Assembly (NCBI GenBank): GCA_958298945.1
Contig: OY282608.1
Location: 20,995,933 to 21,059,932 of the forward strand
Source of the DNA: Atherix ibis
Taxonomy: Eukaryota > Arthropoda > Insecta > Diptera > Athericidae
Direction of reading: 5' to 3'
Length of the DNA: 64,000 nt
In this document: piece after piece, positions 1 to 13,599 of the stretch
Layout of the letters: every line of letters starts with the position of its first letter
How positions within the stretch are numbered: position 1 is the stretch's first letter
Translations under genes and position numbers: made by a program
Notes under the pieces: model-generated
Databases searched by the model: none
Told to the model about the DNA's origin: nothing
Seen by the model: the letters and a program-made list of their open reading frames with translations, nothing else

Positions 1-1716
1 ACAAACCAAAAAACCAACAAACCAACAAGCCAACAAGCCAACAAACCAACAAACTAACAAACCAACAAACGAACTAACCAACAAACCAACAAACCAACAA
101 ACCAACAAGCCAACAAACCAACAAACCAACAAACCAACAAGCCAACAAGCCAACCAACCAACAAACCAACAAACCAAAAAACCATAAAGCCAACAAACTA
201 ACAAACCAACAAGCCAACAAACCAACAAGCCAACAAGCCAACAAACCAACAAACCAACAAAGCAACAAACCAACAAACCAACAAACCAACAAACCAACAA
301 ACCAACAAGCCAACAAGCCAAGAAACCAACAAACTAACAAACCAACAAACGAACTAACCAACAAACCAACAAACCAACAAGCCAACAAGCCAACAAACCA
401 ACAAACCAACAAACCAACAAACCAAGTAACCAACAAGCCAACAAACCAACAAACCAACAAGCCAACAAGCCAACAAACCAACAAACCAACAAGCCAACAA
501 GCCAACAAACCAACAAGCGAACAAACCAACAAACCAACAAACCAAAAAACCAACAAACCAACAAACCAACAAACCAACAAACCAACAAACCAACAAGCCA
601 ACAAAGCAACAAACCAACAAACCAACAAACCAAGTAACCAAAAAGCCAACAAACTAACAAACCAACAAGCCAACAAACCAACAAGCCAACAAGCCAACAA
701 ACCAACAAACCAACAAAGCAACAAACCAACAAACCAACAAACCAACAAGCCAACAAACCAACAAACCAACAAACCAACAAACCAAGTAACCAAAAAGCCA
801 ACAAACTAACAAACCAACAAACGAACTAACCAACAAACCAACAAGCCAACAAGCCAACAAACCAACAAACCAACAAACCAACAAACCAACAAACCAAGTA
901 ACCAACAAGCCAACAAACCAACAAACCAACAAGCCAACAAGCCAACAAACCAACAAACCAACAAGCCAACAAGCCAACAAACCAACAAACCAACAAGCCA
1001 ACAAACCAACAAACCAACAAGCCAACAAGTCAACAAACCAACACACCAAGTAACCAAAAAGCCAACAAACTAACAAACCAACAAGGCAATAAGCCAACAA
1101 ACCAACAAACCAACAAGCCAACAAGCCAACAAACCAACAAACAAATAAACCAACAAACCAACAAACCAACAAACCAACAAACCAACAAACCAAAAAACCA
1201 ACAAACGAACAAGACAACAAGCCAAAAACCAACAAACTAACAAACCAACAAAGCAACAAACCAACAAGCCAACAAACCAACAAACCAACAAGCCAACAAA
1301 CCAACAAACCAACAAGCCAACAAACCAACAAACCAACAAACCAACAAACCAACAAGCCAACAAACCAACAAACCAACAAGCCAACAAGCCAACAAACCAA
1401 CAAACCAACAAGCCAACAAACCAACAAACAAATAAACCAACAAACGAACTAACCAACAAACCAACAAACCGACAAACCAACAAGCCAACAAGCCAACAAA
1501 CCAACAAACCAACAAGCCAACAAGCCAACCAACCAACAAACCAACAAACCAAAAAACCGAAAAGCCAACAAACTAACAAACCAACAAGCCAACAAACCAA
1601 CAAGCCAACAAGCCAACAAACCAACAAACCAACAAAGCAACAAACCAACAAACCAACAAACCAACAAACCAACAAACCAACAAACCAACAAACCAACAAG
1701 CCAACAAACCAACAAA
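1..1716. repeat. Array, left segment without a clear large duplication
   Basis: This is octamer array only. Its recurrent landmarks are AACGAACTAACC (about 68, 350, 826 and 1445) and AAGTAACCAAAAAGCC (about 785 and 1050). I could not establish a long internal duplication by eye. No gene or other element is visible. Confidence 0.85.
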
Positions 1717-2115
1717 CTAACAAACCAACTAACGAACTAACCAACAAACCAACAAGCCAACAAGCCAACAAACCAACAAACCAACAAACCAACAAACCAA
1801 CAAACCAAGTAACCAACAAGCCAACAAACTAAAAAACCAACAAACCAACAAACCAAAAAACCAAAAAAAAAGCAAACCAACAAACCAACAAGCCAACAAA
1901 CCAACAAACCAACAAACCAACAAACCAAGTAACCAAAAAGCAAACAAACTAACAAACCAACAAGCCAACAAACCAACAAGCCAACAAGCCAACAAACCAA
2001 CAAACCAACAAAGCAACAAGCCAACAAGCCAACAAACCAACAAACTAACAAGCCAACAAACCAACAAACCAACAAACCAACAAGCCAACAAACCAACAAA
2101 CAAATAAACCAACAA
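1717..2115. repeat. Higher-order repeat copy 1 of a 641-bp-offset pair
   Basis: The same order of rare variants recurs 641 bases later. CCAACTAACG is at 1725 and 2366, CTAAAAAACC at 1829 and 2470, and a run of nine A followed by GC begins at about 1863 and 2504. The offset is 80 octamers plus one base, so the octamer phase slips by one between the copies. The match ends shortly after the CAAATAAACC variant near 2100. Confidence 0.8.
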
Positions 2116-2357
2116 ACCAAAAAACCAACAAACCAACAAACCAACAAACCAACAAACCAACAAACCAACAAACCAACAAGCCAACAAGCCAACAAACCAA
2201 CAAACCAACAAACCAATAAGCCAACAAACCAACAAACCAACAAACCAACAAAACCAACAAAACAACAAACCAAGTAACCAAAAAGCCAACAAACTAACAA
2301 ACCAACAAGCCAAGAAGCCAACCAACCAACAAACCAACAAAGCAACAAACCAACAAG

Positions 2358-2735
2358 CCAACAAACCAACTAACGAACTAACCAACAAACCAACAAGCCA
2401 ACAAGCCAACAAACCAACAAACCAACAAACCAACAAACCAACAAACCAAGTAACCAACAAGCCAACAAACTAAAAAACCAACAAACCAACAAACCAAAAA
2501 ACCAAAAAAAAAGCAAACCAACAAACCAACAAGCCAACAAACCAACAAACCAACAAACCAACAAACCAAGTAACCAAAAAGCAAACAAACTAACAAACCA
2601 ACAAGCCAACAAACCAACAAGCCAACAAGCCAACAAACCAACAAACCAACAAAGCAACAAGCCAACAAGCCAACAAACCAACAAACCAACAAACCAACAA
2701 GCCAACAAACCAACAAACAAATAAACCAACAAACC
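2358..2735. repeat. Higher-order repeat copy 2 of the 641-bp-offset pair
   Basis: This is the second copy of the block at 1717-2115. It lacks about three octamers near 2690, where copy 1 carries an extra CAAACTAAC variant, and is otherwise in the same order. The interval 2116-2357 between the copies is ordinary array. Confidence 0.8.
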
Positions 2736-4019
2736 AACAAACCAACAAACCAACAAACCAACAAACTAACAAACCAACAAGCCAACAAACCAACAAACCA
2801 ACAAGCCAACAAACCAACAAACCAACAAACCAACAAGCCAACAAGCCAACAAACCAACAAACCAAAAACCACTAAACCAACAAACCAACAAACTAACATG
2901 CCAACAAACCAACAAACTAACAAACCAACAAGCCAACAAACCAACAAACCAACAAGCCAACAAACCAACAAACCAACAAACCAACAAGCCAACAAGCCAA
3001 CAAATAAACAAACCAACAAGCCACTAAACCAACAAACCAACAAACCAACATGCCAACAAACCAACAAACTAAGTAACCAACAAGACAACAAATCAACAAA
3101 CCAACAAGCCAACAAGCCAACAAACCAACAAACCAACAAGCCAACAAACCAACAAACCAACAAACCAACAAACCAACAAACCAACAAACCAACAAACCAA
3201 CAAACCAACAAACCAAAAAACCAACAAACCAACAAACCAACAAGCCAAAAAACCAACAAACCAACAAACAAACAAGCCAACAAACCAACAAACAAATAAA
3301 CCAACAAACCAACAAACCAACAAACCAACAAACCAACAAACCAACAAACCAAAAAACCAACAAACCAACAAGCCAACAAGCCAAAAAACCAACAAACTAA
3401 CAAACCAACAAGCCAACAAACCAACAAACCAACAAGCCAACAAGCCAACAAACCAACAAACCAACAAACCAACAAGCCAACAAACCAACAAGCCAACAAA
3501 CCAACAAACCAACAAACCAAGTAACCAAAAAGCCAACCAACTAACAAACCAACTATCCAACAAGCCAACAAACCAATAAAGCAACAAGCCAACAAGCCAA
3601 CAAACCAACAAGCCAACAAACCAACAAGCCAACAAACCAACAAACCAACAAACCAACAAACTAAGTAACCAACAAGCCAACAAACCAACAAACCAACAAG
3701 CCAACAAACCAACAAACCAACAAGCCAACAAACCAACAAACCAACAAAACAAAAAACCAACAAACCAACAAACCAACAAACCAACAAACCAACAAACCAA
3801 CAAACAAACAAACCAACAAGCCAACAAGCCAACAAACCAACAAACCAACAAGCCAACAAACCAACAAACCAACAAACCAAGTAACCAAAAAGCCAACAAA
3901 CTAACAAACCAACAAGCCAACAAGCCAACAAACCAACAAACCACCAAAGCAACAAGCCAACAAGCCAACAAACCAACAAACCAACAAGCCAACAAACCAA
4001 CAAACCAACAAGCCAACAA
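2736..4019. repeat. Array between higher-order blocks
   Basis: This is octamer array with landmarks ACATGCC (about 2897 and 3048), CCACTAAACC near 3022, and AAGTAACCAAAAAGCC near 3520 and 3880. No large duplication was established and no gene is visible. Confidence 0.8.
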
Positions 4020-6588
4020 GCCAACAAACCAACAAACCAACAACCCAACAAGCCAACAAACCAACAAACCAAAAAACCAACAAACCAACAAACCAACAAG
4101 CCACAAAACCAACAAACCAACAAACAAACAAGCCAACAAACCAACAAACAAATAAACCAACAAACCAACAAACCAACAAACCAACAAACCAACAAACCAA
4201 CAAACCAAAAAACCAACAAACCAACAAGCCAACAAGCCAAAAAACGAACAAACTAACAAACCAACAAGCCAACAAATCAACAAACCAACATGCCAACAAG
4301 CCAACAAACCAACAAACCAACAAACCAACAAGCCAACAAACCAACAAGCCAACAAACCAACAAACCAACAAACCAAGTAACCAAAACGCCAACCAACTAA
4401 CAAACCAACAAGCCAACAAGCCAACAAACCAACAAACCAACAAAGCAACAAGCCACTAAGCCAACAAACCAACAAACCAACAAGCCAACAAGCCAACAAG
4501 CCAACAAACCAACAAACAAACTAACCAACAAGCCAACAAACCAACAAACCAACAAGCCAACAAACCAACAAACAAACTAACCAACAAGCCAACAAACCAA
4601 CAAACCAACAAGCCAACAAACCAACAAACCAACAAACCAAAAAACCAACAAACCAACAAACCAACAAACCAACAAACCAACAAACCAACAAGCCAACAAG
4701 CCAACAAACCAACAAACCAACAAACCAACAAGCCAACAAACCAACAAACCAACAAACCAACAAACCAAGTAACCAAAAAACCAACAAACTAACAAACCAA
4801 CAAGCCAACAAGCCAACAAACCAACAAACCACCAAAGCAACAAGCCAACAAGCCAACAAACCAACAAACCAACAAGCCAACAAACCAACAAACCAACAAG
4901 CCAACAAGCCAACAAACCACCAAACCTACAACCCAACAAGCCAACAAACCAACAAACCAACAAGTCAACAAACCAACAAACCAACAAGCCAACAAACCAA
5001 CAAACCAACAAACCAACAAACCAACAAGCCAACAAACCAATAAACAAATAAACTAATAAACTAACAAACCAACAAACCAACAAATCAACAAACCAAAAAA
5101 CCAACAAACCAACATGCCAACAAGCCAACAAACCAACAAACTAACAAACCAACAATCCAACAAACCAACAAACCAACAAGCCAACAAGCCAACAACCCAA
5201 CAAACCAACAAACCAAAAAACCAACAAACCAACAAACCATCAAACGAACAAAGTAACAAGCCAACAAGCCAACAAACCAACAAACCAACAAACCAACAAA
5301 CCAACAAGCCAACAAACCAACAAGTCAACAAACCAACAAACCAACAAACCAATAAACCAAGTAACCAAAAAGCCAACAAACTAACAAACCAACAAGCCAA
5401 CAAGCCAACAAACCAACAAACCAACAAAGCAATAAGCCAACAAGCCAACAAACCAATATACCAACAAGCCAACAAACCAACAAACCAACAAGCCAACAAG
5501 CCAACAAACCAACAAACCAACAAACCAACAAGCCAACAAACCAACAAACCAACAAGCCAACAAGCCAACAAACCAACATACCAATAAACCAACAAGCCAA
5601 CAAATCAACAAACCAACAAACCAACAAGCCAACAAGCCAACAAACCAACAAACCAACAAGCCAACAAACCAACAAACCAACAAACCAACAACCCAACAAG
5701 CCAACAAGCCAACAAACAAATAAACCAACAAACCAACAAACCAACAAACCAATAAACCAACAAACTAACGAACCAACAAGCCAACAAACCAACAAACCAA
5801 CAAGCCAACAAACCAACAAACCAACAAAACAACAATCCAACAAGCCAACAAACCAACAAACCAACAAGCCAACAAACCAACAAACCAACAAACCAACAAT
5901 CCAACAAGCCAACAAACCAACAAACCAACAAGCCAACAAACCAACAAACCAACAAACCAACATGCCAACAAACCAACAAACTAAGTAACTAACAAGCCAA
6001 CAAACCAACAAACCAACAAGCCAACAAGCCAACAAACCAACAAACCAACAAGCCAACAAACCAACAAACCAACAAACCAACAAGCCAACAAACCAACAAA
6101 CAAATAAACCAACAAACCAACAAACCAACAAACCAACAAACCAAAAAACCAAAAAGCAACAAACCAACAAGCCAACAAGCCAACAAACCAACAAACCAAC
6201 AAACCAACAAACCAACAAGCCAACAAGCCAACAAACCAACAAACCAACAAACCATCAAACGAACAAAGCAACAAGCCAACAAGCCAACAAACCAACAAAC
6301 CAACAAGCCAACAAACCAACAAACCAACAAGCCAACAAGCCAACAAACCAACAAACCAACAAACCAACAAGCCAAGAAACCAACAAACCAACAAGCCAAC
6401 AAGCCAACAAAACAACAAACCAACAAGCCATCAAGCCAACAAACCAACAAACCAAGTAACCAAAAAGCCAACAAACTAACAAACCAACAAGCCAACAAGC
6501 CAACAAACCGACAAACCAACAAAGCAACAAGCCAACAAGCCAACAAATCAACAAACCAACAAGCCAACAAACCAACAAACCAACAACC
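4020..6588. repeat. A-B composite higher-order unit, copy 1
   Basis: This is the first copy of a ~2.57-kb composite. Part A (about 4020-5100) carries GCCACAAAACC at 4098, ACATGCC at 4288 and ACCTACAACCC at 4924. Part B (about 5100-6588) carries AATCC at 5154 and CCATCAAGCC near 6428. The same markers recur in order in copy 2 at offsets of 3567 (part A), 3575 and 3591 (part B). These offsets differ by whole octamers, so the copies differ mainly by unit gain or loss. Confidence 0.85.
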
Positions 6589-7590
6589 CAACAAGCCAAC
6601 AAACCAACAAACCAAAAAACCAACAAACCAACAAACCAACAAGCCACAAAACCAACAAACCAACAAACAAACAAGCCAACAAACCAACAAACAAATAAAC
6701 CAACAAACCAACAAACCAACAAACCAACAAACCAACAAACCAACAAACCAAAAAACCAACAAACCAACAAGCCAACAAGCCAAAAAACGAACAAACTAAC
6801 AAACCAACAAGCCAACAAATCAACAAACCAACATGCCAACAAGCCAACAAACCAACAAACCAACAAACCAACAAGCCAACAAACCAACAAGCCAACAAAC
6901 CAACAAACCAACAAACCAAGTAACCAAAACGCCAACCAACTAACAAACCAACAAGCCAACAAGCCAACAAACCAACAAACCAACAAAGCAACAAGCTACT
7001 AAGCCAACAAACCAACAAACCAACAAGCCAACAAGCCAACAAGCCAACAAACCAACAAACAAACTAACCAACAAGCCAACAAACCAACAAACCAACAAGC
7101 CAACAAACCAACAAACAAACTAACCAACAAGCCAACAAACCAACAAACCAACAAGCCAACAAACCAACAAACCAACAAACCAAAAAACCAACAAACCAAC
7201 AAACCAACAAACCAACAAACCAACAAGCCAACAAACCAACAAACCAACAAACCAAGCAACCAAAAAACCAACAAACTAACAAACCAACAAGCCAACAAGC
7301 CAACAAACCAACAAACCACCAAAGCAACAAGCCAACAAGCCAACAAACCAACAAACCAACAAGCCAACAAACCAACAAACCAACAAGCCAACAAGCCAAC
7401 AAACCACCAAACCTACAACCCAACAAGCCAACAAACCAACAAACCAACAAGTCAACAAACCAACAAACCAACAAGCCAACAAACCAACAAACCAACAAAC
7501 CAACAAACCAACAAGCCAACAAACCAATAAACAAATAAACTAATAAACTAACAAACCAACAAACCAACAAATCAACAAACCAAAAAACCA
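6589..7590. repeat. Extra copy of part A of the A-B unit
   Basis: This repeats only part A. GCCACAAAACC is at 6641, ACATGCC at 6831 and ACCTACAACCC at 7411. The offset from copy 1 is 2543 on the left and 2487 on the right, a difference of seven octamers, so this copy is shortened inside. It lies directly against the next A copy, giving the order A-B-A-A-B. Confidence 0.83.
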
Positions 7591-10179
7591 ACAAGCCAAC
7601 AAACCAACAAACCAACAACCCAACAAGCCAACAAACCAACAAACCAAAAAACCAACAAACCAACAAACCAACAAGCCACAAAACCAACAAACCAACAAAC
7701 AAACAAGCCAACAAACCAACAAACAAATAAACCTACAAACCAACAAACCAACAAACCAACAAACCAACAAACCAACAAACCAAAAAACCAACAAACCAAC
7801 AAGCCAACAAGCCAAAAAACGAACAAACTAACAAACCAACAAGCCAACAAATCAACAAACCAACATGCCAACAAGCCAACAAACCAACAAACCAACAAAC
7901 CAACAAGTCAACAAACCAACAAGCCAACAAACCAACAAACCAACAAACCAAGTAACCAAAACGCCAACCAACTAACAAACCAACAAGCCAACAAGCCAAC
8001 AAACCAAGAAACCAACAAAGCAACAAGCCACTAAGCCAACAAACCAACAAACCAACAAGCCAACAAGCCAACAAGCCAACAAACCAACAAACAAACTAAC
8101 CAACAAGCCAACAAACCAACAAACCAACAAGCCAACAAACCAACAAACAAACTAACCAACAAGCCAACAAACCAACAAACCAACAAGCCAACAAACCAAC
8201 AAACCAACAAACCAAAAAACCAACAAACCAACAAACCAACAAACCAACAAACCAACAAACCAACAAGCCAACAAGCCAACAAACCAACAAACCAACAAAC
8301 CAACAAGCCAACAAACCAACAAACCAACAAACCAAGTAACCAAATAACCAACAAACTAACAAACCAACAAGCCAACAAGCCAACAAACCAACAAACCACC
8401 AAAGCAACAAGCCAACAAGCCAACAAACCAACAAACCAACAAGCCAACAAACCAACAAACCAACAAGCCAACAAGCCAACAAACCACCAAACCTACAACC
8501 CAACAAGCCAACAAACCAACAAACCAACAAGTCAACAAACCAACAAACCAACAAGCCAACAAACCAACAAACCAACAAACCAACAAACCAACAAGCCAAC
8601 AAACCAATAAACAAATAAACTAATAAACTAACAAACCAACAAACCAACAAATCAACAAACCAAAAAACCAACAAACCAACAAACCAACAAGCCAACAAGC
8701 CAACAAACCAACAAACTAACAAACCAACAATCCAACAAACCAACAAACCAACAAGCCAACAAGCCAACAACCCAACAAACCAACAAACCAAAAAACCAAC
8801 AAACCAACAAACCATCAAACGAACAAAGTAACAAGCCAACAAGCCAACAAACCAACAAACCAACAAACCAACAAACCAACAAGCCAACAAACCAACAAGT
8901 CAACAAACCAACAAACCAACAAACCAATAAACCAAGTAACCAAAAAGCCAACAAACTAACAAACCAACAAGCCAACAAGCCAACAAACCAACAAACCAAC
9001 AAAGCAATAAGCCAACAAGCCAACAAACCAATAAACCAACAAGCCAACAAACCAACAAACCAACAAGCCAACAAGCCAACAAACCAACAAACCAACAAAC
9101 CAACAAGCCAACAAACCAACAAACCAACAAGCCAACAAGCCAACAAACCAACATACCAATAAACCAACAAGCCAACAAATCAACAAACCAACAAACCAGC
9201 AAGCCAACAAGCCAACAAACCAACAAACCAACAAGCCAACAAACCAACAAACCAACAAACCAACAAACCAACAAGCCAACAAGCCAACAAACAAATAAAC
9301 CAACAAACCAACAAACCAACAAACCAATAAACCAACAAACTAACGAACCAACAAGCCAACAAACCAACAAACCAACAAGCCAACAAACCAACAAACCAAC
9401 AAAACAACAATCCAACAAGCCAACAAACCAACAAACCAACAAGCCAACAAACCAACAAACCAACAAACCAACAATCCAACAAGCCAACAAACCAACAAAC
9501 CAACAAGCCAACAAACCAACAAACTTACAAACCAACATGCCAACAAACCAACAAACTAAGTAACCAACAAGCCAACAAACCAACAAACCAACAAGCCAAC
9601 AAGCCAACAAACCAACAAACCAACAAGCCAACAAACCAACAAACCAACAAACCAACAAGCCAACAAACCAACAAACAAATAAACCAACAAACCAACAAAC
9701 CAACAAACCAACAAACCAAAAAACCAAAAAGCAACAAACCAACAAGCCAACAAGCCAACAAACCAACAAACCAACAAACCAACAAACCAACAAGCCAACA
9801 AGCCAACAAACCAACAAACCAAAAAACCAACAAACCAACAAACCATCAAACGAACAAAGCAACAAGCCAACAAGCCAACAAACCAACAAACCAACAAGCC
9901 AACAAACCAACAAACCAACAAGCCAACAAGCCAACAAACCAACAAACCAACAAACCAACAAGCCAAGAAACCAACAAACCAACAAGCCAACAAGCCAACA
10001 AACCAACAAACCAACAAGCCATCAAGCCAACAAACCAACAAACCAAGTAACCAAAAAGCCAACAAACTAACAAACCAACAAGCCAACAAGCCAACAAACC
10101 GACAAACCAACAAAGCAACAAGCCAACAAGCCAACAAATCAACAAACCAACAAGCCAACAAACCAACAAACCAACAAAC
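7591..10179. repeat. A-B composite higher-order unit, copy 2
   Basis: This is the second full composite. Part A (about 7591-8670) has GCCACAAAACC at 7673, ACATGCC at 7863 and ACCTACAACCC at 8491. Part B (about 8670-10179) has AATCC at 8729 and CCATCAAGCC near 10019. It lies 1032-1080 bases from the preceding A copy and about 3.57 kb from copy 1. The match to copy 1 stops where copy 1 changes into the next A block (copy 1 near 6588, here near 10179). Confidence 0.85.
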
Positions 10180-10911
10180 CAACAAGCCAACAAACCAACA
10201 AACAAATAAACCAACAAACCAACAAACCAACAAACCAACAAACCAAAAAACCAACAAACCAACAAACCAATAAGCCAACAAGCCAACAAACCAACAAACC
10301 AACAAGCCAATAAGCCAACAAACCAACAAACCAACAAGCCAACAAACCAACAAACCAACAAACAAGCAAACCAAAAAACCAACAAACCAAAAAACCAACA
10401 AACTAACAAACCAACAAGCCAACAAGCCAACAAACCAACAAACCAACAAGCCAACAAACCAACAAACAAATAAATCAACAAAACAACAAACCAACAAACC
10501 AACAAACCAACAAACCAAAAAACCAACAAACCAACAAACCAACAAGCCAACAAGCCAACAAACCAACAAACCAACAAGCCAACAAGCCAACAAACCAACA
10601 AACCAACAAGCCAACAAACCAACAAACCAACAAACCAACAAGCCAACAAACCAACAAACAAATAAACCAACAAACCAAAAAACCAAAAAACCAACAAACC
10701 AACAAACCAACAAACCCACAAACCAACAACCCAACAAGCCAACAAGCCAACAAACCAACAAACCAACAAACCAACAAGCCAACAAACCAACAAGCCAACA
10801 AACCAACAAACCAACAAATCAAGTAACCAAAAAGCCAACAAACTAACAAACCAACAAGCCAACAAGCCAACAAACCAACAAACCAACAAAGCAACAAGCC
10901 AACAAGCCAAC
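10180..10911. repeat. Array between higher-order blocks
   Basis: This is octamer array with a CAAATAAATCAAC variant near 10467 and AAGTAACCAAAAAGCC near 10820. No gene is visible. Confidence 0.8.
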
Positions 10912-11188
10912 AAACCAACAAACCAACAAACCAACATGCCAACAAACCAACAAACTAAGTAACCAACAAGCCAACAAACCAACAAAACAACAAGCCAACA
11001 AGCCAACAAGCCAACAAACCAACAAACCAACAAGCCAACAAACCAACAAACCAACAAACCAACAAGCCAACAAACCAATAAACAAACAAACCAACAAGCC
11101 AACAAGCCAACAAACCAACAAACTAACAAACCAACAAACGAAATAACCAACAAACCAACAAGCTCACAAGCCAACAAACCAACAAACT
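10912..11188. repeat. 352-bp-offset repeat, copy 1
   Basis: ACATGCC at 10934, AAAACAACAAGCC at about 10984, CCAATAAACAAAC near 11067, ACGAAATAACC near 11138 and AAGCTCAC near 11160 all recur exactly 352 bases (44 octamers) downstream. The match ends at a CAAACTAAC variant present only here. Confidence 0.85.
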
Positions 11189-11263
11189 AACAAACCAACA
11201 AGCCAACAAACCAACAAACCAACAAACCAACAAGCCAATAAGCCAACAAACCAACAAACCAAT

Positions 11264-11540
11264 AAGCCAACAAACCAACAAACCAACATGCCAACAAACC
11301 AACAAACTAAGTAACCAACAAGCCAACAAACCAACAAAACAACAAGCCAACAAGCCAACAAGCCAACAAACCAACAAACCAACAAGCCAACAAACCAACA
11401 AACCAACAAACCAACAAGCCAACAAACCAATAAACAAACAAACCAACAAGCCAACAAGCCAACAAACCAACAAACTAACAAACCAACAAACGAAATAACC
11501 AACAAACCAACAAGCTCACAAGCCAACAAACCAACAAACC
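11264..11540. repeat. 352-bp-offset repeat, copy 2
   Basis: This is the second copy of 10912-11188, starting near ACATGCC at 11286 and ending just after AAGCTCAC near 11512. About 75 bases of ordinary array separate the two copies. The interior is identical by eye. Confidence 0.85.
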
Positions 11541-11828
11541 AACAAACCAACAAACCAACAAACCAACAAAATAAGTAACCAACAAGCCAACAAATCAACA
11601 AACCAACAAACCAACAAACCAACAAACCAACAAGCCAACAAGCCAACAAACCAAAAAACCAACAAACCAACAAGCCAACAAACCAACAAGCCAACAAACC
11701 AACAACCCAACAAACCAAGTAACCAAAAAGCCAACAAACTAACAAACCAACAAGCCAACAAGCCAACAAACCAACAAACCAACAAACCAACAAAGCAACA
11801 AGCCAACAAGCCAACAAACCAACAAACC
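11541..11828. repeat. Array between blocks
   Basis: This is ordinary octamer array with AAATAAGTAACC near 11569 and AAGTAACCAAAAAGCC near 11718. There is no gene. Confidence 0.8.
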
Positions 11829-12180
11829 AACATGCCAACAAACCAACAAATCAACAAATCAACAAACCAACAAACCAAGAAACCAACAAACCAACAAACC
11901 AACAAACCAAAAAACCAACAAACCAACAAACCATCAAACGAACAAACCAACAAACCAACAAACCAACAAACCAACAAACCAACAAACCAAAAAACCAACA
12001 AACCAACAAACCAACAAGCCAACAAACCAACAAACCAACAAACCAATTAACCTACAAACCAACAAACGAACAAACCAACAAACCAACAAACCAACAAACC
12101 AACAAACCAACAAACCAACAAACCTACAAACCAACAAACCAACAAACAAATAAACCAACAAACCAACAAAGCAACAAACC
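11829..12180. repeat. Long-range repeat, copy 1 (second copy near 22.6 kb)
   Basis: The order ACATGCC, two AATCAAC units, CCAAGAAACC, CCATCAAACGAAC, AATTAACC and CAAATAAACC followed by AAAGCAAC is found here and again from about 22633. ACATGCC is at 11830 and 22634, an offset of 10,804. The downstream copy is two octamers shorter before AATTAACC. Confidence 0.8.
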
Positions 12181-12640
12181 AACAAACCAACAAACCAACA
12201 AACCTACAAACCAACAAACCAACAAACAAATAAACCAACAAACCAACAAACCAACAAACCAACAAACAAATAAACCAAGAAACCAACATACCAACAAACC
12301 AAAAAACCAACAAACCAACAAACCAACAAACCAACAAACCAACAAACCAACAAACCAGCAAACCAAAAAACCAACAAACCAACAAACAAACAAACCAACA
12401 AACCAACAAACCAACAAACCAACAAACCAACAAACCAACAAATCAACAAACCACCAAACCAACAAACCAACAAACCAACAAACCAACAAACCAACAAACA
12501 AACAAACCAACAAGCCAACAAACCAACAAACCATCAAACCAACAAACCAACAAACCAACAAACCAACAAACCAACTAACCAACAAACCAACAAATCACCA
12601 AACCAACAAACCAACAAACCAACAAACCAATAAACCAACA
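11830..12640. repeat. G-poor block of the array
   Basis: Here the common AACAAGCC variant is almost absent (seen near 12016 and 12513), while it is frequent on both sides. The segment is mostly AACAAACC with CAAATAAACC, AAAAAACC and AAACCTAC variants. A related G-poor stretch lies at about 22640-23290 and its tandem copy at about 26030-26470. Confidence 0.75.
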
Positions 12641-13599
12641 AACCAACAAGCCAACAAGCCAACAAACCAACAAACCAACAAACCAACAAGCCAACAAACC
12701 AACAAACCAACAATCCAACAAACCAACAAACAAATAAACTAACAACCCAAAAAACCAACAAACTAACAAACCAACAAACCAACAAACCAACAAACCAAAA
12801 AACCAACAAACCAACAAACCAACAAACCAACAAGCCCACAAACCAACAAGCCAACAAACCAACAAACAAATAAACCAACAAACCAATAAACCAACAAACC
12901 AACAAGCCAACAAACAAACAAACCAACAAACCAACAAGCCAACAAACCAACAAACAAATAAATCAACAAACCAAAAAACCAACAAACCAACAAACCAACA
13001 AACCAACAAACCAAAAAACCAACAAACCAAAAAACCAACAAGCCAACTAACCAACAAGCCAACAAGCCACCAAACCAACAAACCAACAAGCCAACAAACC
13101 AAAAAAAAACAAATAAACCTACAAACCAACAAACCAACAAACCAACAAACCAAAAAACCAACAAACCAACAAACCAACAAGCCAACAAGCCAACAAACCA
13201 ACAAACCAACAAGCCAACAATCCAACAAACCAACAAACCAACAAGCCAACAAACCAACAAACCAACAAACCAACAAGCCAACAAACCAACAAACAAATAA
13301 ACCAACAAACCAAAAAACCAACAAACCAACAAACCAACAAACCAACAAACCAACAAACCAACAAACCAACAAACAAACAAGCCAACAAACCAACAAACAA
13401 ATAAACCAACAAACCAAAAAACCAACAAGCCAACAAACCAACAAACCAACAAACAAACAAGCCAACAAACCAACAAACAAATAAACCAACAAACCAAAAA
13501 ACCAACAAACCAACAAACCAACAAACCAACAAACCAACAAACCAACAAACCAACAAACCAACAAACCAACAAACCAAAAAACCAACAAACCAACAAACC
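12641..13599. repeat. Array leading into the five-copy block
   Basis: This is octamer array dense in CAAATAAACC and AAAAAACC variants. A run of nine A (CCAAAAAAAAACAAATAAAC) lies near 13102, the longest homopolymer type in this part. No gene is visible. Confidence 0.8.

Noticed and set aside
2378..4240. A 620-codon minus-strand open frame
   Set aside because: Same repeat artefact. It crosses several higher-order boundaries and shows no frame-specific conservation.
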